In this document: in pieces, positions 12,688 through 25,300 of the stretch
Position numbering within the stretch: position 1 is the stretch's first letter
Layout: each line of letters begins with the position of its first letter
DNA from: Hirudinaria manillensis
Taxonomy: Eukaryota; Annelida; Clitellata; Hirudinida; Hirudinidae
Length of the DNA: 64,000 nucleotides
NCBI GenBank assembly: GCA_034509925.1
Contig: CM067533.1
Span: forward strand, 4,154,035 to 4,218,034
Direction: 5' to 3'
Position numbers and translations under genes: made by a program
Notes under the pieces: model-generated
Seen by the model: the letters and a program-made list of their open reading frames with translations, nothing else
The model's database searches: none
What the model was told of the DNA's origin: nothing

Positions 12688-13518
12688 CCTGGAGGAATAC
12701 CAATTCGAGGATCCATTCGATAAAAAAAATGGATGAATTTCGTGATCTTATAAAAAAGGCCGGAGATGAGTTGAGGAGGATTATAAGGGGCTATTTGAAA
12801 GGCACAGCGGTTCCGCATCAGGATGCCTCGTTGGATTCGGGTGAAAAATCTACTGAGAAGAGTTCTGATGTTCCAAGTACAGTTTCTGGCAGCATTGGGA
12901 TGGAGTCATTAGAAGACACATCCGACCACAGTGCGTGCGTGTCTCCAGAAACTCTGTGCATGATGGCAGACTAAGAGGACTTGCCGTTGGAGCCCATGGA
13001 GTCACCAGATCAGGTCGAGTCGCCAGCAGGGCCCAGAGAGCTGACGGAGGTGTTAGTGGAGCAAGTGGAACTTTCGGAGAGCCCGTGGGTTTGCCGGTGG
13101 ATCATGTGGAGTTGTTGATGCAGCCCGAGGAGTTACTGATGAGGCACGTAGAGTTGCCGGTGGGGTGCACAGAGTTGGCACTGGAGCGGGTGGAGTCTTC
13201 CGAGGAGCCCATGGATTTGCCAGCGGGGCCCTTGAGATCAACTGGACCTCGGAGGAGTCCGCGGATTTACCAGCGGAGTCCATGGAATCAGTTAAGTCAG
13301 TGGAGCCTGCGGATGTTTCGGCTCCATTGGAGATAACAGAAGGGAGTGCTCGGGGTTTCGGGAGTGATGGGGGACTGCCTAGCATGGAAAGTGGAGTAGG
13401 CGATCCTGTAGAGAGTTTGAGATCTGGCGACATGGTGGAGCAGGAGGGTGAACATGGAAGTGGCGACGTTCCGCGACTGAAAGTTGAAGACAACGTAAAA
13501 ATAGACAAAGCTTATTAA
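12688..13518 (+). pseudogene. Broken gag-like region with acidic degenerate repeats
   Basis: After the SAP-like start, readable protein continues in shifting plus-strand frames. The first is 12666-12974 (Lys-rich, then Ser/Thr/Asp-rich). A GC-richer part follows, coding imperfect repeats of the type 'E-L-P-V-E-P-M-E-S/L-P' (for instance VELLMQPEELL, VELPVGCTEL, EPMDLPAG), and then 13165-13518 ends at LKVEDNVKIDKAY. The repeats are about 30 bases long and slip between frames. No nucleocapsid zinc knuckle, protease or reverse transcriptase was seen, so this is the 5' remnant of an LTR element. The GC and CpG content stands out from the flanks. Confidence 0.5.
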
Positions 13519-16232
13519 AAACAAAAACATAAAGGTATGAAAATCACAAATCTAGTGATTGTCTATAAAGTTCGTCACCCACGTTAGAGGTGGTCTCAGA
13601 AATTGTGACAGGGATTTGTGACATCACACAAAATAAAAATTAAGGTTTTTATTTGGCAATCAAGAAATCGAAAAAATTATCGCCAGGAAAGAAAACGTAG
13701 AAGATATTGAGTGAAAAGATGAGGATGTAATTGACGTATCTGCAGCCGTCTTTCCATGAACCTCTTGTTGATGTTGAAAATTCTATGTCATTAATGGAAG
13801 AACACCAGTTGCCTGATAAAAACCTACAAACCTTAAAAGTGAAAGTAAACCAATCGACTAAGGAACAAATGTTTTTGAACTTTCATTAACAACTGAAAAC
13901 GTTAACTTTCTATCAATTCTTTAGTCACGAAATGTAACTTCAAAATCCTCATATTTGTTTTTGTAAACAATTCACTTGTTGGGATGCCAACGAAAATTAG
14001 TTTGCAAATTGTTTGTTCTGCACTTGTCGATATTCTGTTTTTTCACGGAGTTTTCGTGATCATGTTTTGCATACTGGTTTATTTGTTCATTCACTTGGTA
14101 GACAATTGGGTTAGTTCGGGGTTAGTTTTGCTTTTTATTTTTGTTGAATTTGTATTATTTTACTTTGTATTCTTTGTAAATTTTAATCTGCATTCTTTAT
14201 AAAGCCTAAAGTAATTCGGATTTGTAACACTTCTATAAGCAATTTTGATTTTAGATTATTTTACAATTTTTGATTCTAAATTTCATCTTTTTTATTGTTA
14301 TTTGATTTGTTGGCAAATCTTTTCACTAAAAATTTCACCTAACATTGAGCGATTGTAAAATTGCGGTCATTTTTAAAAGTGCCAACGAATTGCAGCGACA
14401 AAAATATTGATCAATGGCCAAGTCCTTCATACCGCGGAGTCATGACGAACCCCTACCTGAAGTTTGCATCCATATCGAAGATATCACTCATAAAGCTGAT
14501 GTCTCATAAAGGTCTCATGGTTGATCATTTTCTATCAGACCAGGATGTCCTTAAACTTGCATTTGGAAATCGGCCCAACAATTCTGAAGCGCGGTTCACC
14601 TTTCAGGAACCTTTATTACAAATACCTGATTGACAAAATTGAGAAAATCCGAAAAAGGTTTACCGAATCAATACCATCATCATGTTTCGCATCACATCCC
14701 TACATTGATACACTGAAGAGAAATTTACTACAGATATCGTTAAATATTCATTTTGAAATACAATCGTGAAACCTTGGAACTCCTTCGAAACTGTAAATTC
14801 AGGCAGTCTCACTTTTTACGGTTCTAATAGCCGAATTTGATATCAATATTTTTTAATTCTGATTGACTTTGTCTTTTTTTGCGCACATTGAAGATACTTT
14901 TAATCCAAGCATATCTTCATAAATTAAACTTTAAATACCATACTTTAAAAAAAAAAACTTTTCGCTAAGCACTAAATCAAAACAACTGACGAGGCACAGA
15001 TTTCTTGTCATGCATTTGCAAAAGTTGTTCTAGAAATGTGCTTTTAAAGCACAATCTTTTCATCTGCAAATAATTTTAAATAGAAATAAGATAAAGTTCT
15101 ATCATGTCAAAATTTGTCTATAAAAATGTTAACATTATAAACATGAAAATAAAATGTTATGAAAAAAATTGCAAAAGCAAAGGTGAAAAAGTTAATGTTG
15201 ATATTGCTGAAAAAGATACATATATTCATTCTAAGAATTTTCGATAAAGCGGGTTTGTCAGTGACCTGTCTAACGAGATAACGTCAGGCTATTGTGAGTC
15301 ACGATTGCAAGAAACTCCTCCGCTTACCGACAGGGGTCCTCAGAGAAAGTCCCCATCTTCAAACCCTTTCGGTCCTTTGGATCTCCGGAGGATATCCTGA
15401 TATCCCTGTCCGTTTTCCGTTATGGATTCAACTTTCGGCTTTGGGATGCCATTGACCTTCTTAAACCTTCCGTCACTCTCAGGAATGTGACTTTTTAAAG
15501 CTCTCATTGTTTTTCGTCCACTTTGTATGACTCTCAGAGGCCTTCTTATATCACCCCTGACGCCTAACTTTGTCTAGTTAAGCTCTTTATTTTCCTCAAT
15601 GAGGCAGCCTCGCAGATAAAAATTTCTATTGCCGGCCCCGCGCCTCTTGTCCGATGAATTAGCCCCGGCGATTTAGCGAGACTGGAGATTGACGGCTCTC
15701 TCTGGTCCTTCTATCGTGGCCTCAGAAGACTCCTGTCCTCTCATCTGCCAGATCCAAAACGATTTCCTCCATTCTTTTCCGAAAAACCGATTCGAATGAG
15801 GAGGGGGTACGTCGACTAACCGACTACGTCCCTGCGCCAAATGCAATGGGGAGGAGGTTAGTTCTGAGATCAGATCTTTTTAGATCCACCATTATGCGGG
15901 GACGGTCTTTATATAATAATGAAACAGATGTTCCTACTGGAGGGAGTAAAGCTTTCTTCCTTGATATTTTTACTCTTTCCGAGCTCCTTTACCATTTAAA
16001 TATTGTTTTTAAATGCTACTTAGATGATTTTTTCATTTTTTTTTTGATGAAATAAAAGGAATAGTATCGAAGACAGTTCAAGGTTTCGGCAGCATGTGGG
16101 TTAATGTGAAATTGGCTGATAATAGCGGTTATGTTAAAACAATAGACGATTGGCTAAACGCCGAATTTTCGGCAATTCTCGGCTGGTAGCTAGCTTAACT
16201 ACCGAAAAAGTAACGTCAATAAATTTGATTAC
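13519..16232. other. No recognised gene; GC-richer block at 15.25-15.9 kb
   Basis: From 13519 to 15240 the sequence is AT-rich. Its open frames (such as 14361-14633 and 14521-14769, plus strand) show no known product. From about 15250 to 15900 GC and CpG rise, and short plus-strand pieces such as LEIDGSLWSFYRGLRRLL read like protein but are broken by stops. This is probably an old retroelement, of a class I could not name. Confidence 0.35.
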
Positions 16233-17556
16233 CTGTTTTATAAGGCACCTGTTTTGATATTTCACTTCGGTAATAAATTGTTTTCTTGCCAAATGAATCG
16301 GAGATTTCGTCTGCAAAGTTGTGTAATCTAAAAGAATTAGAAGTCGCCTTGCAGATTACGTGCTGAGATGTCATTGACTGTAAAAGAGAAAGTGAACGCA
16401 CTTGTGGATAAGAAGGCGTCCATCCATTTGCTTCCATTCTGGACGCGCTTTATTTCGTTGATTAAGTATTGAATAACATTGTGTAGGTTGTGCAGCTCAA
16501 TGAAAGACTGTTTCTTGAGATTTTGTAACATCATCATTTCGAAAAATATTTATCAAACATATGTAATTGATATTCGACAATTAAATCATGACTAATATAA
16601 AGAAAATGAGAGTCCAGAGTGGATATGCCCCTGCTGATCGGTTATCAGGCGTTCCAGTTATTTTTGCCGCTCGAGGTCGGTCGATTCCCCCCCTATCCCC
16701 CTTTCCCTTTGATAACGCTTTGATAATATAACCTTGAAAATTCAGGAAAGTCCTCAAAGTATTTATTTGCAGACAAGAATTAAAGTCCTAATTTTAGGTT
16801 GTGACTATTAGCCGCCGATTTTCGCCTTGCTGCATTGCTCGTATACATACATGTATTGGCTTAAGGCACCAATTTTTCTTAAATTTATGAAATTTTGCAA
16901 TGATGAAAATTAAAAACTTATGATAACTATAGTAAAATGTAGTATGCATAAAAAATAGTACATATGAAATTCTTATATAACACTTAAGAATTCATTTGTG
17001 TATCAATTAGAGAGATATGCATTTATAACAACTAAAATAGGTATTCGTCAGATTCAATTGATAAATGATAGCAGTTAATTTGTTAATGAATAGAAGCAGA
17101 TATAACCAATTTTAATTTACCTTTATTTCTTCATATCTTTTTGATAAATCTCCTTTTTCCTTTAGCAACCTAGCAACACTGTCTTTCATGACGGCTAATT
17201 CCGAGCCTATAAATTCTTTGTGAATTGATTTGAATGTAGAGAAAGTCGTCTTTTTAACAAGTGAGTTTGCTATATTACCATTTTCGTCCTCTAAAAACGA
17301 TATCTCAAGGTTCATTTTTTCTTCGCAAGCTGATAATTCATGGAGATCTTGTAAGAGTCCATGGTAACTTTTGTAAATATTTGTCTTAATCTTTTCCTCA
17401 TTAGTCGTTTGAAGTGATGCCTCCAAAAATACTGATAAAATATAAGGGAATATGTGCACCAGCAATTTTTCAGATTTCAAAGTTAAGTGATTGGTTGGAG
17501 GGAAGTCTGGTACCTCCGCAGAATTAGAAAACAAATGTTTATGCTCATTTGCAGAT
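16233..17556 (-). CDS. Three phase-linked exons of an unrecognised coiled-coil-like protein
   Basis: Three minus-strand exons join in frame: 17121-17556 (acceptor GCTTTAG, enters in phase 2, donor AAAG|GTAAAT, exits phase 0), 16360-16513 (acceptor TCTCAAG, donor CAC|GTAATC, phase 1) and 16233-16327 (acceptor TTTTAG, donor ACAG|GTAATC, phase 0). Together they code about 228 residues. The first exon is rich in Glu, Lys and Leu (for example ARLLKEKGDLSKRYEEIK) and looks helical and coiled-coil-like. The second continues with a hydrophobic heptad-like stretch (LHNLHNVIQYLINEIKR). Both ends are open, so the start and stop lie in exons I could not place. The family is not recognised. The acceptor of the middle exon has a poor pyrimidine tract, so its border is the least certain. 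Confidence 0.5.
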
Positions 17557-18439
17557 CTAAAGCGTATTGACGGTGAGTCATATAAGAGGAACTTAGACTA
17601 ATGTTCGCTCGTGGTTTTTGTTATATATTAGCGATACGTTTTCATTATTTAAATGAATTTCTTGTGATGTCGTACATTTAATTTTTTTAGGACCTTCAGT
17701 CGTTTTCCAAAATTTATCTTTTTAGCCCTTTTCATTGGATTTCATGAAATAACTTTATTTAATTACTTCGCAATAAATATTTTAAATGCGCAAGGGTCCA
17801 GAAGGATGTTGCGGCACTGTAACAGCCACGAGCCCCTATCCAGCCAACCAAAATTAGACTTTGAAAAAAGAATTAAAAAAAAAAAGCAAGGTTGATAAAA
17901 TAACAGAAAAAATAAAATAAGAAATTTGACAAGGATATGTTTTAGAACAGTCGGTCTAGAAGTTCTTATTACTTTCATTTTCAACTAATCGGGCTTCAGA
18001 TCTGATTTTAATGATTGTACATCGAATATTCTTTTTGCAAGTCACTATCAACGTCTTCAAACTGCTTTGCAATGTCTCCCAAGTGCGGTTGTTATCTTAA
18101 TTAATTAAATTCTTTTTTTATCTTTTTGTAAAGCATTGCTGAAGAAAGAGGACACCAGAAATTTCATTCATTACTCGGCAGGTGACTTCTAATTTCAAGC
18201 AAGACTCTTTCTGCTAAGGATATCAAATTTCTTCTTCGTGAGTATGCTCAGATACTACCAGAATCGACTTCAAGCTTTTGAAAATGGCAATCAATATCAT
18301 GATGAGATAATCATCTCATGTCAATATCTTCCGGGATCTTAATAATTGGATCATTTATTATTGCTTGAATGACCATGCAAAACATCTTATTATTTTTGTG
18401 ACATGCTAAACAGTTTATAGATGTCCTTCAAAATATGAA
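17557..18439. other. No supported gene
   Basis: AT-rich non-coding sequence. The open frames seen (for example 17763-17984 minus) are low-complexity hydrophobic translations of A/T runs. Confidence 0.4.
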
Positions 18440-18605
18440 AAAATCGTTTGACCTTCTGGTCAAAGCTTCCTGCAGGAAGCTGCTGTGCCGTTGACAAAAT
18501 ATTTCTCTGCTTGCTCTGTTGTGCTTTTTTTTTTTTACAAACTTCCAACATTGCCAGCCATATTGGAAGCACCATCAAACCCTAAGACAATGAGACTTAA
18601 ATCGA
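18440..18605 (-). pseudogene. Possible hAT-type transposase relic
   Basis: On the minus strand, 18603 downwards reads LSLIVLGFDGASNMAGNVGSL before a stop next to an A run. Next come frames rich in Lys and Gln. The phrase 'GxDGASNMxG' is the catalytic-core signature of hAT-like transposases and their domesticated relatives (usually 'GYDGASNMSG'). Frameshifts follow. A 14-base tandem duplication (CGCAGGGAGATACC, near 18636-18663) lies just upstream. A piece at about 18870-18890 (minus: GGTCGGCAAACTTATGGCAC) resembles the 'GGCAAACTTATGGC' termini of hAT elements. This is a fragment, recognised by motif only. Confidence 0.4.
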
Positions 18606-20869
18606 GCAGTCAACTCTTTGTCAATGTATTGCCCGCAGGGAGATACCGCAGGGAGATACCTGAAAGAACACTGCTTCCCCTGTACCTAGTAAGGGACGTG
18701 ATAGACAGCATTACCTACTCTGCTACCAATGCAGTTGGCGGACGACAACTAAGCTCAAAAGTAGAAATGCAAGAAAAATGAAAAGCGCTATAAGTTAGAC
18801 CATGCCTCTCAACCTAAATAACCAGTTCATGAATTTTTAACTTACCTGTGTTTTCTGCAGAATCCATCAACCCGTGCCATAAGTTTGCCGACCCCTGATC
18901 TAGGTTAATACTACTCTCTTGATCAAAATTAATAATTAATTTTAATGTTTATATTCGTGAATAATTATTCTATGCAAAAATGTCGTTATTACTCACCCTC
19001 GTTAGTCAAGTTCCAACAATTTAAAAAAAAATTTGCTCCAATCAAGGGCTTTTGCGAATGACAATAATTCCTCTTCCAAAAATATATAAAAATAAATAAA
19101 GTAACAGTTTTTTCCGTTGCAAGCCAATGAATTAATAAGGAGAGTGACGAGACATATCATTAATAACACATTACTTAAGTTTATTTAGTTTACATTTCAC
19201 AAATATGGTTTATTGTGTGAATTAAAATTCGTGCCACTCTAAGAATAAAAGATTTGAGTGCCGCATCAACTGCATTGCGCAATTATTATTAATACAAAAT
19301 ATTCAACACACTTATTCCATTTTTGGGAAAGAAGTGAAGAATTTGAATTAGTTTGAATTTTCACTTACGGTTCCAGTCGAAACATTGTAATGCATATCGC
19401 CAAATCGGGTTCAACACTGCGTCACCTCAAAAATTAGCTTAAATTAGTATTATTATGAAGCCGGAATTTTTATGGAAACTCCAAATAATCTGTAAGCATT
19501 TTTTTCTGCTTCGTAATAAAAATTTATGTAAATTATAAGTTTCAAACCAAATCTTTTCATTTTACTGACATCGAATTCTCGTGGAGATAGAATTTAAGTG
19601 ATAAAACTACAAGGTTAATAAATTGCAATTATTGAAAAAAAACCACGGGGAAATTTTTGGTATTAAGATAGAACTTTATTTTTTACAAATAGGGTTGGAC
19701 CTCAAAAATCGCTAAACAATAGCAAAATCCCCGCTTATAAGTTGTGTCTGCCAATACGGAGAGCCAACGCACGAGGAGCCCCTACTTCAGGACTCAGGGC
19801 CCCGGTAAAAGAGAGCAGGACCACTCACATTTTGTTGCGATTTTATTTTAAAGAGTGGCCTTTGTTTAAGCTTTGAATCTCGGCTCCAAATTTGTCTTCA
19901 GTAAAAATTCTTTATCTCCCAAAATGAAACCGCAACGGTCTTTTGAAGATGGGGTATTTATATGAGTACTTGGGCTTTATAAAGACCTCATCAAGCGTTG
20001 TTTCACCTATTTATTTAGCTGACCCAGACAAGCCTCCAGACATTACAACTTGCCTATATCCACAATTTAAGCTATTAGTAAGTTATTTACTATGATTTCC
20101 CTTTCTCTTTAGATTTAAATAACATAATGATCCTTTCAAAGTTACAGAACGCATTGTAACAAGTCAAAATTTTATACCCATAACATGACTATCAACGCCT
20201 CTAGACATGCCTGATGAACCACCATTTCCCTCATTATGTGATTTTTGGATGGTTATGTGAAAGCAATATTTTCTGCTCTTCAAATTCATTTAATTTTCAT
20301 ATCCTAGCTTCTGAATTTTTATTAAATTAGGCATAATACTCGAATGCTTTTTTATTTTTGCAATCTACCCCAACTAAAATGCTGCAACCATCCCCCCAGC
20401 CACTAATTGACTTTTTGATACAGATTCTCCTCGAGAACGTTGATCTTTAACAAAACAACTAGATGACTTCTTAAGTTAAATATCTTTTCTATTTATTAAG
20501 CTAATTGATATAACATTAATCCTAATTAGTTCAAAAAAACTAAGTCAAAAGTTTGGCTTACAAAAATACACTTTTCATCTCCAAAACAAAAAAAAAAACC
20601 AGTCTGCCATAGATAAAGTCAAAGTTTTCAAAATACCGAGCTTGATTAGACACAAAAAATCTCTATGACTTCACCAAGTTTAATCAGTAACAAAATTTTA
20701 ATGCTCTCCCCTAGATCAAACATTGTTACCTACACAATGATGCATTTAGTCCTGCTCTCCCCTACTCTATCACATATTTAGCAATTATCAGGGAATTATT
20801 AACGACGTTTATTGCTGTCCTAACTGCCCATAATCATGCAATTAAAAATATATTCTGAAGGCATTTCAG
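18606..20869. other. Non-coding, 3' of VPS13B
   Basis: No exon was recognised between the hAT relic and the end of VPS13B. CpG is still present up to about 20.4 kb and then becomes rare inside the VPS13B locus. Confidence 0.45.
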
Positions 20870-20875
20870 TTTATT
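20808..20875 (-). terminator. Polyadenylation signals of VPS13B
   Basis: On the minus strand two AATAAA hexamers follow the stop codon at 20911. One is at 20870-20875, about 35 bases after the stop, and a second is at 20808-20813. Either could define the end of a short 3' UTR. No GT-rich downstream element was checked. Confidence 0.6.
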
Positions 20876-20910
20876 AAAGAACACTTCATGAATAGCTAAC
20901 ATTCATATGG

Positions 20911-22301
20911 TTAAACCAAGAAATGGTTGGCATCCTTATTTGAGAATGCATATTCAAACATACAAAGAAATTGAGCTGCTCTACATGTCTCCTGGAGGTG
21001 AAATGTATATTTTAAACTCATCTTGATGGTACAGCTACTATGGCAGAAGTAGGAGTTATTGACCATGCAGCTTCTAGAAACATATTCTGTTATTCTCTTG
21101 TCATCCTTTGATGTTAGAGCTATGTTTGAGTCCTATATATATCAAAACAACATTAAAATGACCTCGGGAAAATAAATAAAATAAGTCCAACAACTGACTT
21201 GATCCAAATAAGGGTGATGGCATTCTCTCACGGCAACAAAGACAAACAATTCAGATGAATCATAATTCACAGTCAAATGCACCTCAGATATGGGTAATGA
21301 ACAAAGAGGAAAGTTGTCTGAGCAGTTCCATATATGAATTACTGAAGATGTTAAAATGATAGCACAATCTAAGTGAGGACTTAAGCTGCAGCCATCTAAG
21401 CAAAACAAATAATCTTCATCTTGGCATTTTAAAATATTTCTCCTAAAAAAATGTTTATGTTTATTGTTACAAATTTAGCATCTAAAAATCAAATACCTTG
21501 TTTTTCTCTGAACTAAAAATAAAATAAAAAGCGAAACCGTACTTTGTTAATATAACTTGGTCAAAAAAAGTGGTTTGAACATTTTGACAATAGTATTCTC
21601 TCTGTTTGTCAAGTTCCATAAGCCCAGTTCCATGCATGAATCCAATACTAGTCATAGAGACTAGTTCTGCAGCACCTCCAATAGGTTTAGCAACCATTCC
21701 TATTAATCCTTTCCCCAGGCCTGTTACCATTCCTTTAGCTCTTGAAGATGCAGATAAGCTGTCACTCTCTGGCCCCATGAACACTTGCAAAGGTTGATCA
21801 GCAAGACCTGCGATGGCTCCTAAATAAACATTCCAACTGAATTAATCGTAAATATTTTATGAATAATGCAGTTTTGACCAATATATAGTTTAACCTAAAA
21901 GACTCAGTCCAAATCCAGCTAAGCCTTCAGAGAGTCCCTGAGTTAGTCCTTGTGGCTTTTTTCTTCTCATTCTTTCAAATCTAACAATGTGGTCTTCATC
22001 CATTGATAGTCTTTCCATGTTACGTGAAATTCCAGATGCAAAGTTTGAAATAGATGTCAATGTTCCTTAAAATATATTCACAATCAATCAACAATAACAA
22101 AAAGAAGCAGAGACCAATCCTAACCTGCAGAAATATGCTTAACTACAGATTTAATTCCATTAGTAAAGCCCATAATGCAAGAGGCTGGTCCAAATGCTAG
22201 GCCATTATATGGAAGAAAAATCATATCACAAACTCCATTAGTGACATTCCTTACAAATCCTGTTGGATTTCCTAAAATTTCCAGAGAACCAATGATCACC
22301 C
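20911..22301 (-). CDS. VPS13B: VPS13B exons 42-46: C-terminal amphipathic and PH-like region
   Basis: Exons 22125-22301, 21895-22065, 21543-21819, 21199-21442 and 20911-21132, residues about 3263-3625. The Gly-rich helices IGSLEILGNPTGFVRNV, FGPASCIMGFTNGIKSVVKH, TLTSISNFASGISRNMERLS, GLSEGLAGFGLSLLG and KGLIGMVAKPIGGAAELVSM are the C-terminal amphipathic repeats of VPS13B. They bind membrane. A short PH-like part follows, and the last exon (DDKRITEYVSRSC ... CMFEYAFSNKDANHFLV) lines up with the family end. Exon 44's donor (ACAAA|GTACGG) and exon 46's acceptor (ATATATAG) were chosen by phase and by match to the family. Confidence 0.9.
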
Positions 22302-25300
22302 CTGTGTACAAATAACATGTTTTATTAATACCATTCCTTAAATTAAAATAATATATTGCACTTACCAGCTCTTAAGAGTGCACTGCTTGCATAATGCATA
22401 GTAAGTAATTTGAAAAATTGTTGCCTTGTTAACAAAATATCTACTTTTTCAAATTTTCCAAAATTCATTGGTGTACTGTCCAGGGCAACAAATATTTTTA
22501 ACGATGCACGGATACTTATTAAAACCCTCATTGGCTCAATCATCAGGCTTTGTAATCTAATTGGATTGGCAAAATCATTAGAAATTAATCTGACATCAGC
22601 AGGAATCAAAGAGTAAAATGTCTTTCTTGAATGGCATTGATAAGATTTTAAGGAAAGCTTGAAAGAGTAGATGTAGTCCATAAATTTATATATGAAAATA
22701 TCTTCCAAAGAAAGAGCAAAAGGTGAAAAACAAAGAGATAAGTCCCACATTTGGAATTTTGGAGTAGCATCAAATCTTGAAGAAATTCTGAAAAGTACAG
22801 CTTTGAGTGGGCATTTGAAAGCATAATAAGGAATGTAAATTTGTTGGCATTTTCTATAGCTACATCCTTCTTGAGATCTTAGCATTAAAACAGGAAAATC
22901 ATATGAACCATCATCAAAAGCCTTGTTGTCGATTTGCACATTACCTACAGAAACTTCTAAATGATAAATCAAATGGCTCAGCTTGTCATCCCAAAATGAT
23001 TTCAAAATGAAGAAAATGTCATCCATCGCTAATAGCAGAAGGCATTGAATATCATTTGATGGATTTTCATCAGATGAATAATGTTTATGAGTGTCATCAA
23101 TCAAAGCACAATACAAGCTTCTACAAAGAATTGCAATATTTATCTTAAAACTGCTGCAGAAATATTCATTTATGTGATCTGGAGTAGGCATGCATCTGAT
23201 AGATGATTCTTTAACTTGGCTTTTTGAATATTTTTGATAAATTGAATCAATTTGAGTGACTTTCTTCACTTCTAACACATCAGCTCTCATTAAAGAACTG
23301 AAATTCACTTGATGATGAAGCCCACTAATTTTTAATTCCATTTTGACATCACTTTTACCAAGCTTGATAATTAATGAAGTTAGATTTTGGTGAATCTCCA
23401 ATGGAAGTGACCAAACAACATCTGAGGAAGTAGGATCCACAGAACCAATAATTACAGCAAATGGAAAAAATGCGATAGATTGTGATATAAGTGAAGGGCA
23501 AAAATACCCGGATGAATAAGATTTTATGCTGACTAATTGAGAAGATATAGTTTTTTGGCTCACAACTGAAAGAATGAAAAAATTAATTTAGATATTTACA
23601 AAGTAAATAATATTTAATAGCTATCAAAAAACCAAACCTTTGAAAATCTGTGGGCTTGCCAAGAACAAAGGAAAGTGGCAATTGTTATGAACTTTCAAAT
23701 AAGCTTGTTTCTCAGAATCAAGAACCAGATAAACAAGACATTTTTCAACTCGAACAGTAATGCAACATGGAACTGATTCCATACGTTCCTCACCATCCAA
23801 TAGAGTTTCATTGCTTGGGACAACAATATGATGACAAGAGGTTTCTGATCCAACATCTAAACGAATTGGAGAGCTCCAGCAGAATTCAGAAATATTTTTG
23901 GTACTAGATAGTCTCATGCAAATAACAAATGAGGTTTGATTTTGATGGAAAGGTTCATCAATGCCAAGAAAATTCCATGTTAATAATGGATGAATAATTT
24001 CCAGTTTATCGATAGATCTATTAATAAAATCAGTAGGCTGCATAGATTCATCAACTTCAATCTAGAAAAAGCAAGTAATTACCAGGTTACAATGCATTGT
24101 TTAATTACAAACCCTTTGTGATTAAAAACTTTAGAATGCATTCAAACCAACCTCTGTTTGACTTTTAGGGCAAACCACACCATAGAACTGTACAATGTAA
24201 GGAAGATTATTAACAAAAGTAAATTGTTCTTTAATCGTTATAATCCTCATATTGTGTTTCCATGTGGAGTGGATAGTAAGAAAAACTAGCTGAAGTTTGT
24301 AAAAAATATTTAGTTAATCATTCAAAATACATTACAACATAGAAAAAAGTACCTTGTTAATATTGTCATTAGAAATCATTTTTGGTATTGAAAGCATGGC
24401 ATGGCTTTCAATAGCAAGATGGAGATCAGAAGAAGATTGATATGGACTGGACAACTCATCACTCAGAAGTGTTATAGTATCAGAGCTATGCAATGTTTCT
24501 TCCAATAACATCATGATAACAAAATGGTCCTTAATAAAAACATAAAGACATGGTGCATTTATACAAAATCTGATCATGATAAATTCATATAATAAAATCA
24601 AGAAAAAAGAGTTTTGGTTTGTTTGTGAGTTAACTCAGACATGTTCCTATGTGTGATGGTAATGATAGCAATATTATAATGTGATGGTAATGATATCAAT
24701 ATTATAATGTGATGGTAATGATAGCAATATTATAATGTGATGGTAATGACAGCAATATTATAATGTGATGGTAATGATAGCAATATTATAATGTGATGGT
24801 AATGATAGACAACAATAGAACTGCTTCAATATTAAATTTACCAACAATCTTCAAAAAACTTTCAATGAATTACACTCACAACAATAATAATAATATTGGA
24901 ATAATAATACATTTATAATGCCACCATCAAAAGATTATCAGATGCCTTTTTTAATTTTATATTCTGTTTATCTTGAATAAATCTTAAGTTGGCTCTTGAA
25001 AAGCTCCAGCTTATGAGAAGACTCAGTTGAGTAAAGTTGGTAAAGATGATTGGTGAGTGATGAATAAAGGTGGTCAGGTGCACATAGTGCAAAGTGGTCT
25101 GCATCTTTAAGGATGCCACAGTTTTTATGACAACTCCTGTATGCATTACTTTTTAAAATCCAATTTCATAAATTATTTGCACATCACTATGTTATCTAGA
25201 AAAAACATTGCACATTTGATTTTATAATCTCATGATAAAGGATTACTTTTTCACTTTCATCATGTCTTTAGGTTTCAAGCAATGCAGTCAAACAAAAGGA

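Noticed and set aside
12315..12818. 167-codon minus-strand open frame
   Set aside because: It is the antisense of the LTR and the gag start, which are supported by LTR structure and the SAP-like motif on the plus strand.
13053..13508. 151-codon Ser/Pro/Thr-rich minus-strand frame
   Set aside because: It is the antisense shadow of the GC-rich repeat in the gag-like region. Low complexity explains the open frame.
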